A stretch of DNA of 64,000 nt from Halococcus agarilyticus. Its GTDB lineage: Archaea > Halobacteriota > Halobacteria > Halobacteriales > Halococcaceae. Numbering within the stretch: the first letter of the stretch is position 1; every line of letters starts with the position of its first letter. Shown one piece after another: positions 44,319 through 52,670 of this stretch. The notes below the pieces were generated by a model. That model worked only from the letters and a program-made list of their open reading frames with translations. It searched no databases and was not told the DNA's origin. A program made the position numbers and the translations under genes. The stretch covers positions 248,001-312,000 of the forward strand of contig NZ_BAFM01000001.1 in NCBI RefSeq assembly GCF_000334895.1. The letters run 5' to 3'.

Positions 44319-44398
44319 GGTGCAGGTTCCCTTGGAACCACAGCGCCCTAACGCTTCCCACGCCTCATCGGCTCGGCAAACGGTCACGGCGATCCCGA

Positions 44399-45205
44399 TC
44401 AGTCGAACGGCGTCGGCGCGAGCAACTGGCCGCCGTCGACGGTGAAGTAGCCGCCGGTGACGTAGGCGGCTGCCTGGCTACACAGAAAGAGCACGATGGG
44501 AACGCAGTCCGTGGGCGTTCCGAAGCGCCCAGCCGGGATGTCGTCGAGGAACTCTTCGGGAAGCTCGCCGCCGGCCGCCTCGATCACGCCCGGGGTTTCG
44601 ACGATCCCCGGTGCGACCGTGTTCGCCCGGATCCCGTGGGTGGCCCACTCGCTCGCCACGGTCTGGGTCAGGTTGTGTGCGCCCGCCTTCCCCGCGCCGG
44701 AGTGGGCGTGATACGGCGCGCCCCTGACGGCGTTGGTCGCCCCCATCGTCACGATCGCGCCGCCGTCGGTCGCGATCATGTGCTCGCCCACGGCGAAGGT
44801 GCAGTAGGCCGTGCCGTCGAGGATCGTGCCGACCACCGAGCGCCACCCGTTCGGCGTGAGCGATGCAGTCGGTGTCAGGAAGTTCGCGCCTGCGTTGTTC
44901 ACCAGGACGTCGATGCCGCCGAGCTCCGCGATCACCGTTTCGGTCATCGCCTCGACGGCGTCGTACTCCCGAACGTCGACCGTGGTCGCACACGCCTGCA
45001 CGCCCTTCTCTTCGATCTCCTCGACGACCGGTTCGAGGTGGTCCATGTCGCGGCTCGCGATGGCGACGTCCGCACCGCACTCGGCGAACCCGAGCGCGAC
45101 CGCCCGCCCGATCCCCGTGCCGCCCCCGGTCACGAGCGCGACCTCCTCCTCGAAGAGGTCCTCGGCGAACACCGCCGTCGCCGCCGGTGTCTCCTTCGAA
45201 CCCAT
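44399..45205 (-). CDS. SDR oxidoreductase, 2,4-dienoyl-CoA reductase-like
   Basis: 268-aa SDR. Seen: ALVTGGGTGIGRAVALGF (TGxxxGIG), ASRDMDH after strand 2 (Arg favours NADPH), NNAGANFLTPTASLT. At the active site the Tyr of YxxxK is absent: the stretch reads YHAHSGAGKAGAHNLTQ, matching the HAxxAKA pattern of decr/peroxisomal 2,4-dienoyl-CoA reductases rather than classical alcohol dehydrogenases. It directly follows the BKACE gene (0-base gap), in an operon with that and an enoyl-CoA hydratase. An unsaturated fatty-acid substrate is likely. Confidence 0.85.
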   Translation of the reverse strand: MGSKETPAATAVFAEDLFEEEVALVTGGGTGIGRAVALGFAECGADVAIASRDMDHLEPVVEEIEEKGVQACATTVDVREYDAVEAMTETVIAELGGIDVLVNNAGANFLTPTASLTPNGWRSVVGTILDGTAYCTFAVGEHMIATDGGAIVTMGATNAVRGAPYHAHSGAGKAGAHNLTQTVASEWATHGIRANTVAPGIVETPGVIEAAGGELPEEFLDDIPAGRFGTPTDCVPIVLFLCSQAAAYVTGGYFTVDGGQLLAPTPFD

Positions 45206-46084
45206 TCAGTCCAACCCCATGATCTCGCGCGCCTCGTCGGGCGTCGCCGGCTCGCGACCCACGCTCCGGGCGAGGTCGACGGCCCTTTCGACGAGTTCTG
45301 GGTTGGTGGCCATCTCGCCGTTCGGGAGGTAGAAGTTGTCCTCTAAGCCCACGCGGACGTTGCCGCCCATCGAGAGCGCGCCCGCCACGAGCGGCCACTG
45401 GTCCCGGCCGATGCCGACGACCTGCCAGGTGGCGTCGTCGGGGAGCTGGCGCACCTGGTGGGCGAGGTTCTCGATGGTGGCCGGGATCCCACCCAGGACA
45501 CCCACGATGAGGCTGAACTGGAGCGGATGGCTGAGCTCCCCCTTCTCCAGTAGAGGCCGAGTGTTTCCGACGTGACCGGTGTCGAAACACTCCAGCTCGG
45601 GCCGCACGCCCGCCGCCTCCATCGCGGTCACGAACTCCCGAATCTCGTCGAAGGAGTTCTCGAACACCATGTCGAAGACGAACTCCTCGCTGCTCTCGGA
45701 GTACTTCGCGTAGTTCATCGACCCCATGTTGAGCGCCGCGATGTCGGGTTCGACTGTCTCGACGTACTCGATGCGCTCTTCGGCGGGCACGTCGATCGCC
45801 CCGGTCGAGAAGTTGAGCAGGACGTCCGTACGGTCGCGGACCTCGTCGTGAATCTCCTGGTAGACCTCGGTCGCGTAGGTGGGGCTGCCGTTTTCGGTGC
45901 GGGCGTGGATGTGAGCGATCGCCGCACCGCTGTCCCGGGCTTTCGCTGCGTCTTCGGCGATCTCTTCGGGCGTGTACGGAATCCCCGGACACTGATCGCG
46001 GGTGGTGAGCGCGCCCGTGAGCGCCACCGACACGATCGCCTTCTCGAAGTCGTTCCCCTTTAGCGATTCTTGTTCTCTAATCAT
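45206..46084 (-). CDS. BKACE family beta-keto acid cleavage enzyme
   Basis: 292-aa zinc TIM-barrel enzyme (DUF849; 3-keto-5-aminohexanoate cleavage type) that condenses a beta-keto acid with acetyl-CoA, giving acetoacetate and a new CoA ester. Seen: VALTGALTTRDQCPGIPYTP, the zinc ligands in AAIAHIHARTENG (HxH) near residue 57, LECFDTGHVGN, and VGIGRDQWPLVAGALSMGGNVRVGLEDN at the C-terminal end. ATG at 46084 is preferred over the adjacent GTG at 46087. The exact beta-keto acid cannot be predicted; the family is known for diverse substrates. Confidence 0.9.
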   Translation of the reverse strand: MIREQESLKGNDFEKAIVSVALTGALTTRDQCPGIPYTPEEIAEDAAKARDSGAAIAHIHARTENGSPTYATEVYQEIHDEVRDRTDVLLNFSTGAIDVPAEERIEYVETVEPDIAALNMGSMNYAKYSESSEEFVFDMVFENSFDEIREFVTAMEAAGVRPELECFDTGHVGNTRPLLEKGELSHPLQFSLIVGVLGGIPATIENLAHQVRQLPDDATWQVVGIGRDQWPLVAGALSMGGNVRVGLEDNFYLPNGEMATNPELVERAVDLARSVGREPATPDEAREIMGLD

Positions 46085-46100
46085 CACGTCCTCCTGTGGG

Positions 46101-46907
46101 CTACCGTCCGCCCCATTCGGGCTGTTCGTCCATGAGAAAGGCGTTGATCCCCTCCTCGGTGTCCTCGCTCATCGCGATCAGGGCGATCATCTCGCGCATG
46201 TACGAGAGCGCCTCGCCGAAGCCCATGTCGCGCTGGGTGTAGTACGCTTGTTTGCCCATCGCGATCATCACCGGCGACGACGAGGCGAGGTCCGCGACGA
46301 GGTCGTCGAGTTCGCTCTCGAACGAGTCCGGGGCGACGACGTCGCTCGTGAAACCGATCTCGTGGGCCTCCGTCGCGCCGAAGTGCTCGCCGGTGAAGAG
46401 GTACTTCAGCCCTCGCTTCTCCGTGACGGTCCGCATGATCGGGACGAGCGCCTGGGCGGGAAAGAGTCCGACGTCGACCTCTGGCGTGCCGAAGGTCGCG
46501 TCCTCGGTGGCGACGATCACGTCACACGCCGCCGCGAGCCCCATCCCGCCGGCGAGACAGTACCCCTCGACCGCAGCGACGAGCAGCGCGCTCGTCTCGA
46601 CCATCCGTTCCATCAGCTCCGAGAGGCCGGAAAACCCCTCACGGTAGGCCTGTGCGCCCTGTCCGATCGAGGCAGCCATGCTTTCGAGATCGCCGCCCGA
46701 GCAGAACGTTCCGCCCGCTCCACGGATGACCACCACCCGCGCCGGACCGTCGTCGGCGGCCGCGAGCACGTCCGACAGCCCGTCGATCACGGCTTCGTTC
46801 AGCGCGTTTCGCTCCTCGGGCCGGTCGATATGGGCCCGAATCACGAGTCCGTCCTCGCTCTCACTCACGTCGAGATCCGCGTTCACGTCGCCGTTCTGGG
46901 CAGTCAT
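46101..46907 (-). CDS. Enoyl-CoA hydratase/isomerase family protein
   Basis: Crotonase-fold enzyme (268 aa). Seen: GTFCSGGDLESMAASIGQG and VEGYCLAGGMGLAAACDV forming the oxyanion hole, and FGTPEVDVGLFPAQAL with the Glu in the hydratase position. First gene of the hydratase-BKACE-dienoyl reductase operon (17-base and 0-base gaps). Either hydration of an enoyl-CoA or a double-bond shift fits the 2,4-dienoyl-CoA reductase partner. Confidence 0.9.
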   Translation of the reverse strand: MTAQNGDVNADLDVSESEDGLVIRAHIDRPEERNALNEAVIDGLSDVLAAADDGPARVVVIRGAGGTFCSGGDLESMAASIGQGAQAYREGFSGLSELMERMVETSALLVAAVEGYCLAGGMGLAAACDVIVATEDATFGTPEVDVGLFPAQALVPIMRTVTEKRGLKYLFTGEHFGATEAHEIGFTSDVVAPDSFESELDDLVADLASSSPVMIAMGKQAYYTQRDMGFGEALSYMREMIALIAMSEDTEEGINAFLMDEQPEWGGR

Positions 46908-49021
46908 GGCTCGATGCGTGAACGAAGACTCGCTCGGGCCGCACTTGAAGGTCCTTGACGAACGTTGACACCTTTCCGGTGCACGACGCCGAGCGTCTCA
47001 CCCAAGTCGGCGTTCGTCGACGGGGACCGATGGCGCTGATCGGGACCGTTCTCGCGGGCCATCTCGATTGCTCCGACCGTGACACCGCCGAGAGGCTCGT
47101 CCCAGACTATTTGACGCGGAACGGTCGCTTCCGGGACACGTGGAACGACGGTCAGCATGATACGGAGCGCTGGCTGACCACCTCCCTACCACGACGATCT
47201 ACGCGGCAATCGGACGTCGGACAACCGACTGCCCGTCGAACGACTGGAGAACTCGATTCGGCGGTGCTCGGACGGGGACGATTCACACCTCCGAACATCG
47301 AATCACAACCGTTTCTGGCATTCCATTAACTTCTATCGACGAACGAAAATCGATTACGCGCGACCGACACTTACAGATGGTGGTGAAACTCATTTGGCCT
47401 CAATGACAGTTAAAACTAGTTTCCCACTACGCTGCTCTAGTTGATCGATTCTTTCTCGATCCGCAGAGGACTCGTGTCCGATCGAGAGCTCCGACCGCCG
47501 CGCCGCTACCCAGATCCGGATAGAACTCCTCCAACGCCACGCAACGGACGTCTGGGGGATGAAGCCGAACACTCGAGGTCGAATACGTTGTCGACTCCCT
47601 GTCGAACAGTGGCAGTATCCGGGCCGGCAGATCGTAGCCGAACGCTGTCGGTGGACGATGGAGCGACGCTCCGAGCAGTCGATAGCTCTCGATAGACTGC
47701 TTTGGAGGCAGTTCAGGCCGATCAACGACGAGGATAATTTCTCTGACAGCGGTCTTCGAACCTACTGAGCCACCTACGGACGGCTTTGCGAACGTGGTAC
47801 CGTTCGGCGGTGTCCATCCGTGTGAGGCCAGTTTATGGCTGTGTCCGACCACGAGTCGTGGTGCTGGACCATTTGTCGACGATATCCGGTAGCGTCTGAA
47901 CTGGACGCCGCAGCGTGTTCGAAGCCGACGACAACCCGATGCAAATTGAGTCTATAGTTTTAGTTGAACTACTGTGGCCGAAATCCCATTGCTCCGTACT
48001 CAGTCAAACTTCCACCGACGAGTAATGCGAGGGTGGACTTCTTACCGCCTCCCGAAGCACCGCAGGCACGTTTTCGATGGACGGCGGAACCACTGCTCCT
48101 GATCTACGCACGATAGTGCAAAAATACTCGGATAATTCGCCGGAGAGAAATCACCGACGACTCACTCGCCCCCCACCACTCGCTCCTTCGACGAGACCAT
48201 CGTGCAATCGTCGACACCATCTCGATCGACGCCGAAACTCGGCAGTCGAGGCCGGAAAACAACGACTCGACGACGGACTGGCCGACTCGGTTCACGACTC
48301 CGATCGGCCCGCAGCACCGGCGGGGTTCGTTGCCGAGTCTGTAGAATCGTCGACTCCGAATCGGCGGGCTCCTCGAATAACACTGATATTCCTGTTACAG
48401 AGTGTATCGAAACGACGGATCGGTCGTCTCGAAGTCGTGTCACTGGCGCAGGAGCGCTCACGAAACGTAGAACAGCAGTCAGTGCAGTGCGGAACGCCGG
48501 TCGATTGCCTACATCTCTCGCTACCACTATCGGAACCATCGAGTACTGAAAAGCAGTCCCGATCGAGACACTCCGACTGAAGCACCCGCCGGATAAGCAT
48601 CGGCAGTGGTGGTCCGGTATCGCGGCTACAGGAACGTCAACAGCGGTCGATCCCAGCCGGGAACGTGAACCGGACTCCAGATTCCGACAGAAGTACTGAA
48701 CGGCGGAATCCCTGCTGGCGAGAGGCCCACTCTCTGCTGTTGAGGGGTCCCCAGGAGCGATCCCTGACTGTTGTCTCCCGAGACGGTAATTCACAGAGTC
48801 AACCGATGAAAATTGCTGTGTTATAGCTCGCCCACGTTCGAGCAATGATGGCGCTATCAGCAGTAATAAGCAAAACCCTACAGCATTGCGCAGTATGAGT
48901 CGGATATTGGTAACAGTCGATACACTACACGAGGGATGTCCAGTAATCACACTTCTCAAGTCATCATTACTGGAGCCCACTTTTATTTGACTATATTGGT
49001 GTCAAGATGGCACTTCGGTGA
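46908..49021. other. 2.1-kb region without intact genes (probable decayed DNA)
   Basis: Open frames are short, lie on both strands and carry no recognisable domain; base composition is mixed and AT-rich patches occur (47330-47410, 47940-47975, 48790-49000). Amino-acid composition in all frames lacks the acidic bias of haloarchaeal proteins. One short piece looks like a Walker A remnant (47969-48082). I see no RNA gene, IS ends or CRISPR here. Confidence 0.6.
47969..48082 (-). pseudogene. Possible ABC-ATPase Walker A remnant
   Basis: The minus-strand frame ending at the TAG at 47969 reads ACGASGGGKKSTLALLVGG, then SLTEYGAMGF. This resembles a P-loop (GASGGGKST plus one extra Lys codon) followed by the usual TxGxV stretch of ABC ATPases. 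There is no start, Q-loop or signature motif around it, so it would be a dead fragment. Chance similarity cannot be excluded. Confidence 0.25.
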
Positions 49022-49789
49022 TCAGGTATAGGTGGTGTTCAGTTCGACAACGTTGGCGACACGTTTGAGCTTCTCGGGGAGCTCTTCGCGGAACCACTCC
49101 CCCTCGAACCGACTCGCAGGGCCCGAGACGCTGATGGCTCCCTCCACGGTGTTGTTGTTGCTCACGATAGGGACGGCGACACATCGGAGTCCTTTGACGC
49201 GTGCTTCCTCGTCGAACGCGACGCCCTCCTCGCGGATGCGCTCGAGTTCGGCGAAGAGATCGTCCCTGTCGGTGATGGTGTGTTCCGTCGTCGCTGGCAT
49301 CCCGTGCTGATCGAGTATTTCGTTCACTCGGTCCTCCGGCAAGTACGCGAGGATGGCGTTCCCCAGTGCGGTGTTGTGCAAGTAGACGCGCTGACCGATG
49401 TACGAGTCGGTCATGACGGCGTTCTCCCCATGCGCGCGGTAGACGTATATCCCCTTCCCGTGCTCCTCGACCAGAAGGTTCGCCAGCTCTCCCGTCTCGT
49501 CTGCGATCTCTCTCACTTCGTCCTTTGCGATGTCGTATATCTGTTCCCCGTGGCGTGCGGCGCCGCCCAGACTGAGAAGGCGCAATCCGACGTGATACGT
49601 ATCGTCCTTTTTGACGACGTACCCGTCCCGTTCGAGCGTGGTGAGGTAGTTGTGAATGCTGCTGTTCGATAGGTCGAACGCGTCGGTCAGCTCGGTCACC
49701 GTGGCCCCGTTCCGCTGCTTGAGCGCTTCGAGTATTTCGAGCGTCGTCTGAGCCGTTTTCACCGTGGGCTGGGTCTGGTGCTTGGCCAT
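49022..49789 (-). CDS. IclR family transcriptional regulator
   Basis: IclR-type regulator (255 aa), likely controller of the adjacent catabolic locus. Seen: N-terminal winged helix with the recognition region VTELTDAFDLSNSSIHNYL (residues ~30-50) and GYVVKKDDTYHVGLRLLSLG; C-terminal effector domain with LLVEEHGKGIYVYRA, TALGNAILAYLPEDRV, EEGVAFDEEARVKGLRCVAV and VEGAISVSGPASRF. ATG at 49789 (MAKHQTQ) is chosen over a GTG three codons upstream. Effectors of the family are sugar acids or aromatic acids, which fits a fuconate-type inducer. Confidence 0.92.
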   Translation of the reverse strand: MAKHQTQPTVKTAQTTLEILEALKQRNGATVTELTDAFDLSNSSIHNYLTTLERDGYVVKKDDTYHVGLRLLSLGGAARHGEQIYDIAKDEVREIADETGELANLLVEEHGKGIYVYRAHGENAVMTDSYIGQRVYLHNTALGNAILAYLPEDRVNEILDQHGMPATTEHTITDRDDLFAELERIREEGVAFDEEARVKGLRCVAVPIVSNNNTVEGAISVSGPASRFEGEWFREELPEKLKRVANVVELNTTYT

Positions 49790-49810
49790 ACGACACACAG
49801 TCCCGCAACC

Positions 49811-49820
49811 ATAATAAATC
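49811..49820 (-). promoter_or_regulatory. iclR promoter
   Basis: GATTTATTAT on the minus strand, 22-31 bases before the ATG; the surrounding bases GATTTATTA and GG are shared with the promoter-like site before the dehydrogenase gene (51131-51140). Confidence 0.5.
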
Positions 49821-49919
49821 TGTTCCAGACTTGCTGAACGGGAGTGCAGTCAAGATCGGCAAGGAGTGAGTGATGCCAACTGGAGCGGTTCGTCGAAGTC
49901 GGGTGTCAGAGCGGTCGTG

Positions 49920-51017
49920 TCACCACGACGTGATCGGGATCTCGCAGAGAGGGGGTTCCAGGGGTACCTCGATCGTCGACCCGGTGTAGTCCGAGAGATA
50001 GAAGGCAACGATGATCTCGAGGGACCTGGCGGCCTCGGCGCCCGGCGAGTAGTTCTCGGTTTCGCCGTTCAGCAGGTCTTGAACGTGATGGGCGGCGTTG
50101 GCGAACGATCGCTTGTAGTCGTCCTCCCACGTCCACGCGCCGTCGATACCCGGAAGCGGTCGCTCCACGTGCTCGCCGTCCTCGAACGCCCAGTACCGCC
50201 ACTCACCGTCGTCGTTGTTCAGATAGAGTTTGCCTTCGGTACCGATGAAGTTCAGCATCATCGACGAGATGTCACGCGGGATCGTACAGTCGACGGTGAT
50301 GAAGGTGCCCTCGTCCATGACGAGATGTCCACCGCCACCCGAATCCGTGACTTCGGTTGCCGCGTCGAGCGAATCGACGGCCTCGTTCTCGCCGTTGATG
50401 TACCCACTGACCTGCTCTGCACGAGCGTCGAGCAGATACACCAACGTGTCCAGAACGTGTGTGGAGTTGCGCATCAGCTCCATCCGGTACTGTGTACTTA
50501 CGGACTTGACCTCGCCTAGCAAATCCTGCTTGTGGATGAGGTCGTGAAGTCGCTGAAGCTTATCGGTGAACCTGAAGGAGTGGTTGACGACCAGCTCGGT
50601 CCCGGTCTCGTCGCAGACCTCGACCATCTTCTCGGCAGCGCTCACCCGGGAAGCGATCGGCTTCTCACACCAGATCACGTCGGGATCGGCCGCAGACTGT
50701 GCGGCGTCAAGTACGTGCTCGTGGTGGAGATACGACGGCGTGCAGACCGAGATGACGTCGAGGTCTTCGGCGGCGAGCATGGCGTCGTGCCCGACGTACT
50801 GGCGCTCCTGGGGGATATCCCACGCCTGACCGAACGTCTCGAGGTTCTGTTCGTCGATGTCGGCGACAGCAACGAGGTCTATCCCGTCCGTACTGGCGTA
50901 CCCGCCCGCGTGGCTCGCGTCGATCTTCTCCTTGCCGATGACTTCCTCGTCGTGCATACCGAGAATACCCATCCCTGCGATACCGCCCGTTCCGACGACG
51001 CCTGCTTTGTGTGTCAT
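49920..51017 (-). CDS. Gfo/Idh/MocA family sugar dehydrogenase
   Basis: NAD(P)-dependent oxidoreductase (365 aa) of the sugar or sugar-acid dehydrogenase family. Seen: Rossmann GVVGTGGIAGMGILGM at the N terminus, YVGHDAMLAAEDLDVISVCT, the conserved WCEKPIASRVSAAEKM (EKP) near residue 110, then a C-terminal alpha/beta domain with NFIGTEGKLYLNNDDGEW. In this locus it could oxidise L-fucose, or 2-keto-3-deoxyfuconate. ATG at 51017 is family-typical; a possible TATA lies ~115 bases upstream, so the mRNA may have a leader. Confidence 0.88.
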   Translation of the reverse strand: MTHKAGVVGTGGIAGMGILGMHDEEVIGKEKIDASHAGGYASTDGIDLVAVADIDEQNLETFGQAWDIPQERQYVGHDAMLAAEDLDVISVCTPSYLHHEHVLDAAQSAADPDVIWCEKPIASRVSAAEKMVEVCDETGTELVVNHSFRFTDKLQRLHDLIHKQDLLGEVKSVSTQYRMELMRNSTHVLDTLVYLLDARAEQVSGYINGENEAVDSLDAATEVTDSGGGGHLVMDEGTFITVDCTIPRDISSMMLNFIGTEGKLYLNNDDGEWRYWAFEDGEHVERPLPGIDGAWTWEDDYKRSFANAAHHVQDLLNGETENYSPGAEAARSLEIIVAFYLSDYTGSTIEVPLEPPLCEIPITSW

Positions 51018-51130
51018 AGGTACGTTCACCTGCTTGTGGTGCCCGGCAGCCTCGTATCGCGTGGCACCGGGTACACCGATGGCGGGATACGCTGTTACCG
51101 GACTTCGATACCGGCCTAACCAGCCCCACC

Positions 51131-51140
51131 CTAATAAATC
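51131..51140 (-). promoter_or_regulatory. Promoter-like element upstream of the Gfo/Idh/MocA gene
   Basis: GATTTATTAG on the minus strand, almost identical to the iclR promoter core, preceded by GGTTCAA. It sits about 115-124 bases before the chosen ATG. Confidence 0.4.
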
Positions 51141-51208
51141 TTGAACCGAGTGATGGTCCTGTCGATACTCGTCGCCCAACACATCGCCGATCTGTTACGT
51201 GTTGTCCG

Positions 51209-52558
51209 TCACTGGTGCAGCGATGGTGCCGCGAACTGGCCGTCGTCGAACGCGATCGGCGTCGGCTCCGCCACCACGCGCAGATCGTCTCGGTCGCGCG
51301 CTTCCTCGACCAGCGCCGTCGACGCGTAGAGGCGGTGGAGGTGCATGGTGTCGGCCGCCCGGAGAACGCGAACGGTGTCGGGGTCGACGACGCCGATGGT
51401 CGAGAGTGCCGCAACGAGGCCTGCACGGTCGGTCTCGACGACCGGCGGGAGTTTGACCCCCCGAATCGTGCTCGCGGTGAGTGCGTTGATCAGCGTCGTC
51501 GATGCGTCTATCTCCGCGACGATGTTCTCGTGGATCACGTCGGCCGAACCGACCCCCATCGCGTTGCCGTGGGTCGTCTCCGTCAGGTTCCGGGTGAATA
51601 TGCGCTTGATCTCCGGCTCGTCTGGCGCTGGTTCGTTGATCGAGAAGGGCCGTCGGCCGATGACGTTCGTGTCCATCCCCTGTCCGCTGATCTCCTTGCC
51701 CTGTCGGTCGAGAACCACCACGTCGAGCTCCTCGAACGGGAGTGTGGGCATACAGTCGTACGCCAGTTCCAGCAGCTCCTGTTCTCGATCGAGGAACCCG
51801 CTCGGCGGAACTCCCTCGACGAGCGTCGTGTCGTCGTGCTGGTCCTCGACGATGGCGACACCGCCGACGATGGGTAGCGAGTCGAGCAACCGATCGGTGA
51901 TCTCGGGTATCATCCGTCGAAACGACCAGTCGACGGCCCACTTGTGAGCGATCTGCGCCCCGCGCTGTTTCCCCATCCCGATGACGAGCATCTTCGAGAG
52001 GCCGCTCTCGACGGAGCCGTCGAAGTCCGTGTGTGGCTTGACGCGGTTTATCGGTACGATGGCGTCGGCTGCGGCGGCGTTGGCGTCGGCGACCACGGGA
52101 ACGTCGCGGTCGGGTGTCCGGCCCACTTCGACGACGTCCATGCTGGATCGGATCTCGCAGCCGACGGCCGACTCCGTGACCCCGAGTTCGTTCAGCATCT
52201 CGCGCTGACCCGTCCCCGTGGCACCACCGTGACTCCCCATCGCCGGGAAGACGAACGGCTCGTACCCGGCGTCGACGAGCGCGCTCACGACGCCGGCGAC
52301 GATCTCGTCGATGTTCGCGATGCCGCGACTGCCGACGCCGAGTGCGACCTCGCCCCCGTCGGGAACGTCCGTCAGCGGGAGATCCTCGACGGCCCGTGCT
52401 GCCATCGTAGCGGCCCGTGCCGGGGGGATCGGATCGGTGTCCCAGACCTGCTCGACGACGCCGAGTTCCGGGAGAGGCGTCTCACCACACGCCTCGACGA
52501 TCGTGCCTTCCGGTACCGAGAGACGATCGACCACCGCGGTATCGTTTTCGCGTTTCAT
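51209..52558 (-). CDS. LarA-like nickel-pincer racemase/epimerase (DUF2088)
   Basis: 449-aa LarA-superfamily protein, expected to racemise or epimerise a 2-hydroxy acid by hydride transfer using the nickel-pincer nucleotide cofactor. Seen: the N-terminal domain with GVGSRGIANIDEIV, PAMGSHGGATGTGQRE (His of the LarA active site region) near residue 115, INRVKPHTDFDGSVESGL (catalytic His) and SKMLVIGMGKQRGAQIAHK (pincer-binding Lys region) near 190-215. LarB/C/E cofactor genes are not in the window. ATG at 52558 is fixed by a TATA 25-31 bases upstream. Substrate in this locus: lactate from fucose cleavage, or a sugar acid. Confidence 0.82.
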   Translation of the reverse strand: MKRENDTAVVDRLSVPEGTIVEACGETPLPELGVVEQVWDTDPIPPARAATMAARAVEDLPLTDVPDGGEVALGVGSRGIANIDEIVAGVVSALVDAGYEPFVFPAMGSHGGATGTGQREMLNELGVTESAVGCEIRSSMDVVEVGRTPDRDVPVVADANAAAADAIVPINRVKPHTDFDGSVESGLSKMLVIGMGKQRGAQIAHKWAVDWSFRRMIPEITDRLLDSLPIVGGVAIVEDQHDDTTLVEGVPPSGFLDREQELLELAYDCMPTLPFEELDVVVLDRQGKEISGQGMDTNVIGRRPFSINEPAPDEPEIKRIFTRNLTETTHGNAMGVGSADVIHENIVAEIDASTTLINALTASTIRGVKLPPVVETDRAGLVAALSTIGVVDPDTVRVLRAADTMHLHRLYASTALVEEARDRDDLRVVAEPTPIAFDDGQFAAPSLHQ

Positions 52559-52670
52559 ACTGCAGTCACTCGCGCGTTCCGTCATAAGCGTGTTGTCGTT
52601 CGGCGTCGACACCGCTGCTCGACGACGCCAACATCAAGATTTAAGCCCGTAGTGGCTCTCGACACACCCG
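52559..52670. promoter_or_regulatory. Divergent promoter between LarA-like and FAH-family genes
   Basis: 112-base region with one TATA per direction: GCTTATG at 52583-52589 (minus, 25-31 bases before the LarA-like ATG) and GATTTAAG at 52639-52646 (plus, ~25-32 bases before the FAH ATG). Both transcripts look leaderless and could share one regulator site between them. Confidence 0.55.

Noticed and set aside
47427-47852. Transposase remnant on either strand
   Set aside because: A few Arg/Trp-rich stretches look transposase-like but no catalytic DDE or HUH motif or terminal repeats could be found.
48162-48980. 272-codon minus-strand frame as a membrane protein gene
   Set aside because: One hydrophobic stretch only, otherwise Arg/Ser-rich with no acidic bias, no promoter and no family resemblance.
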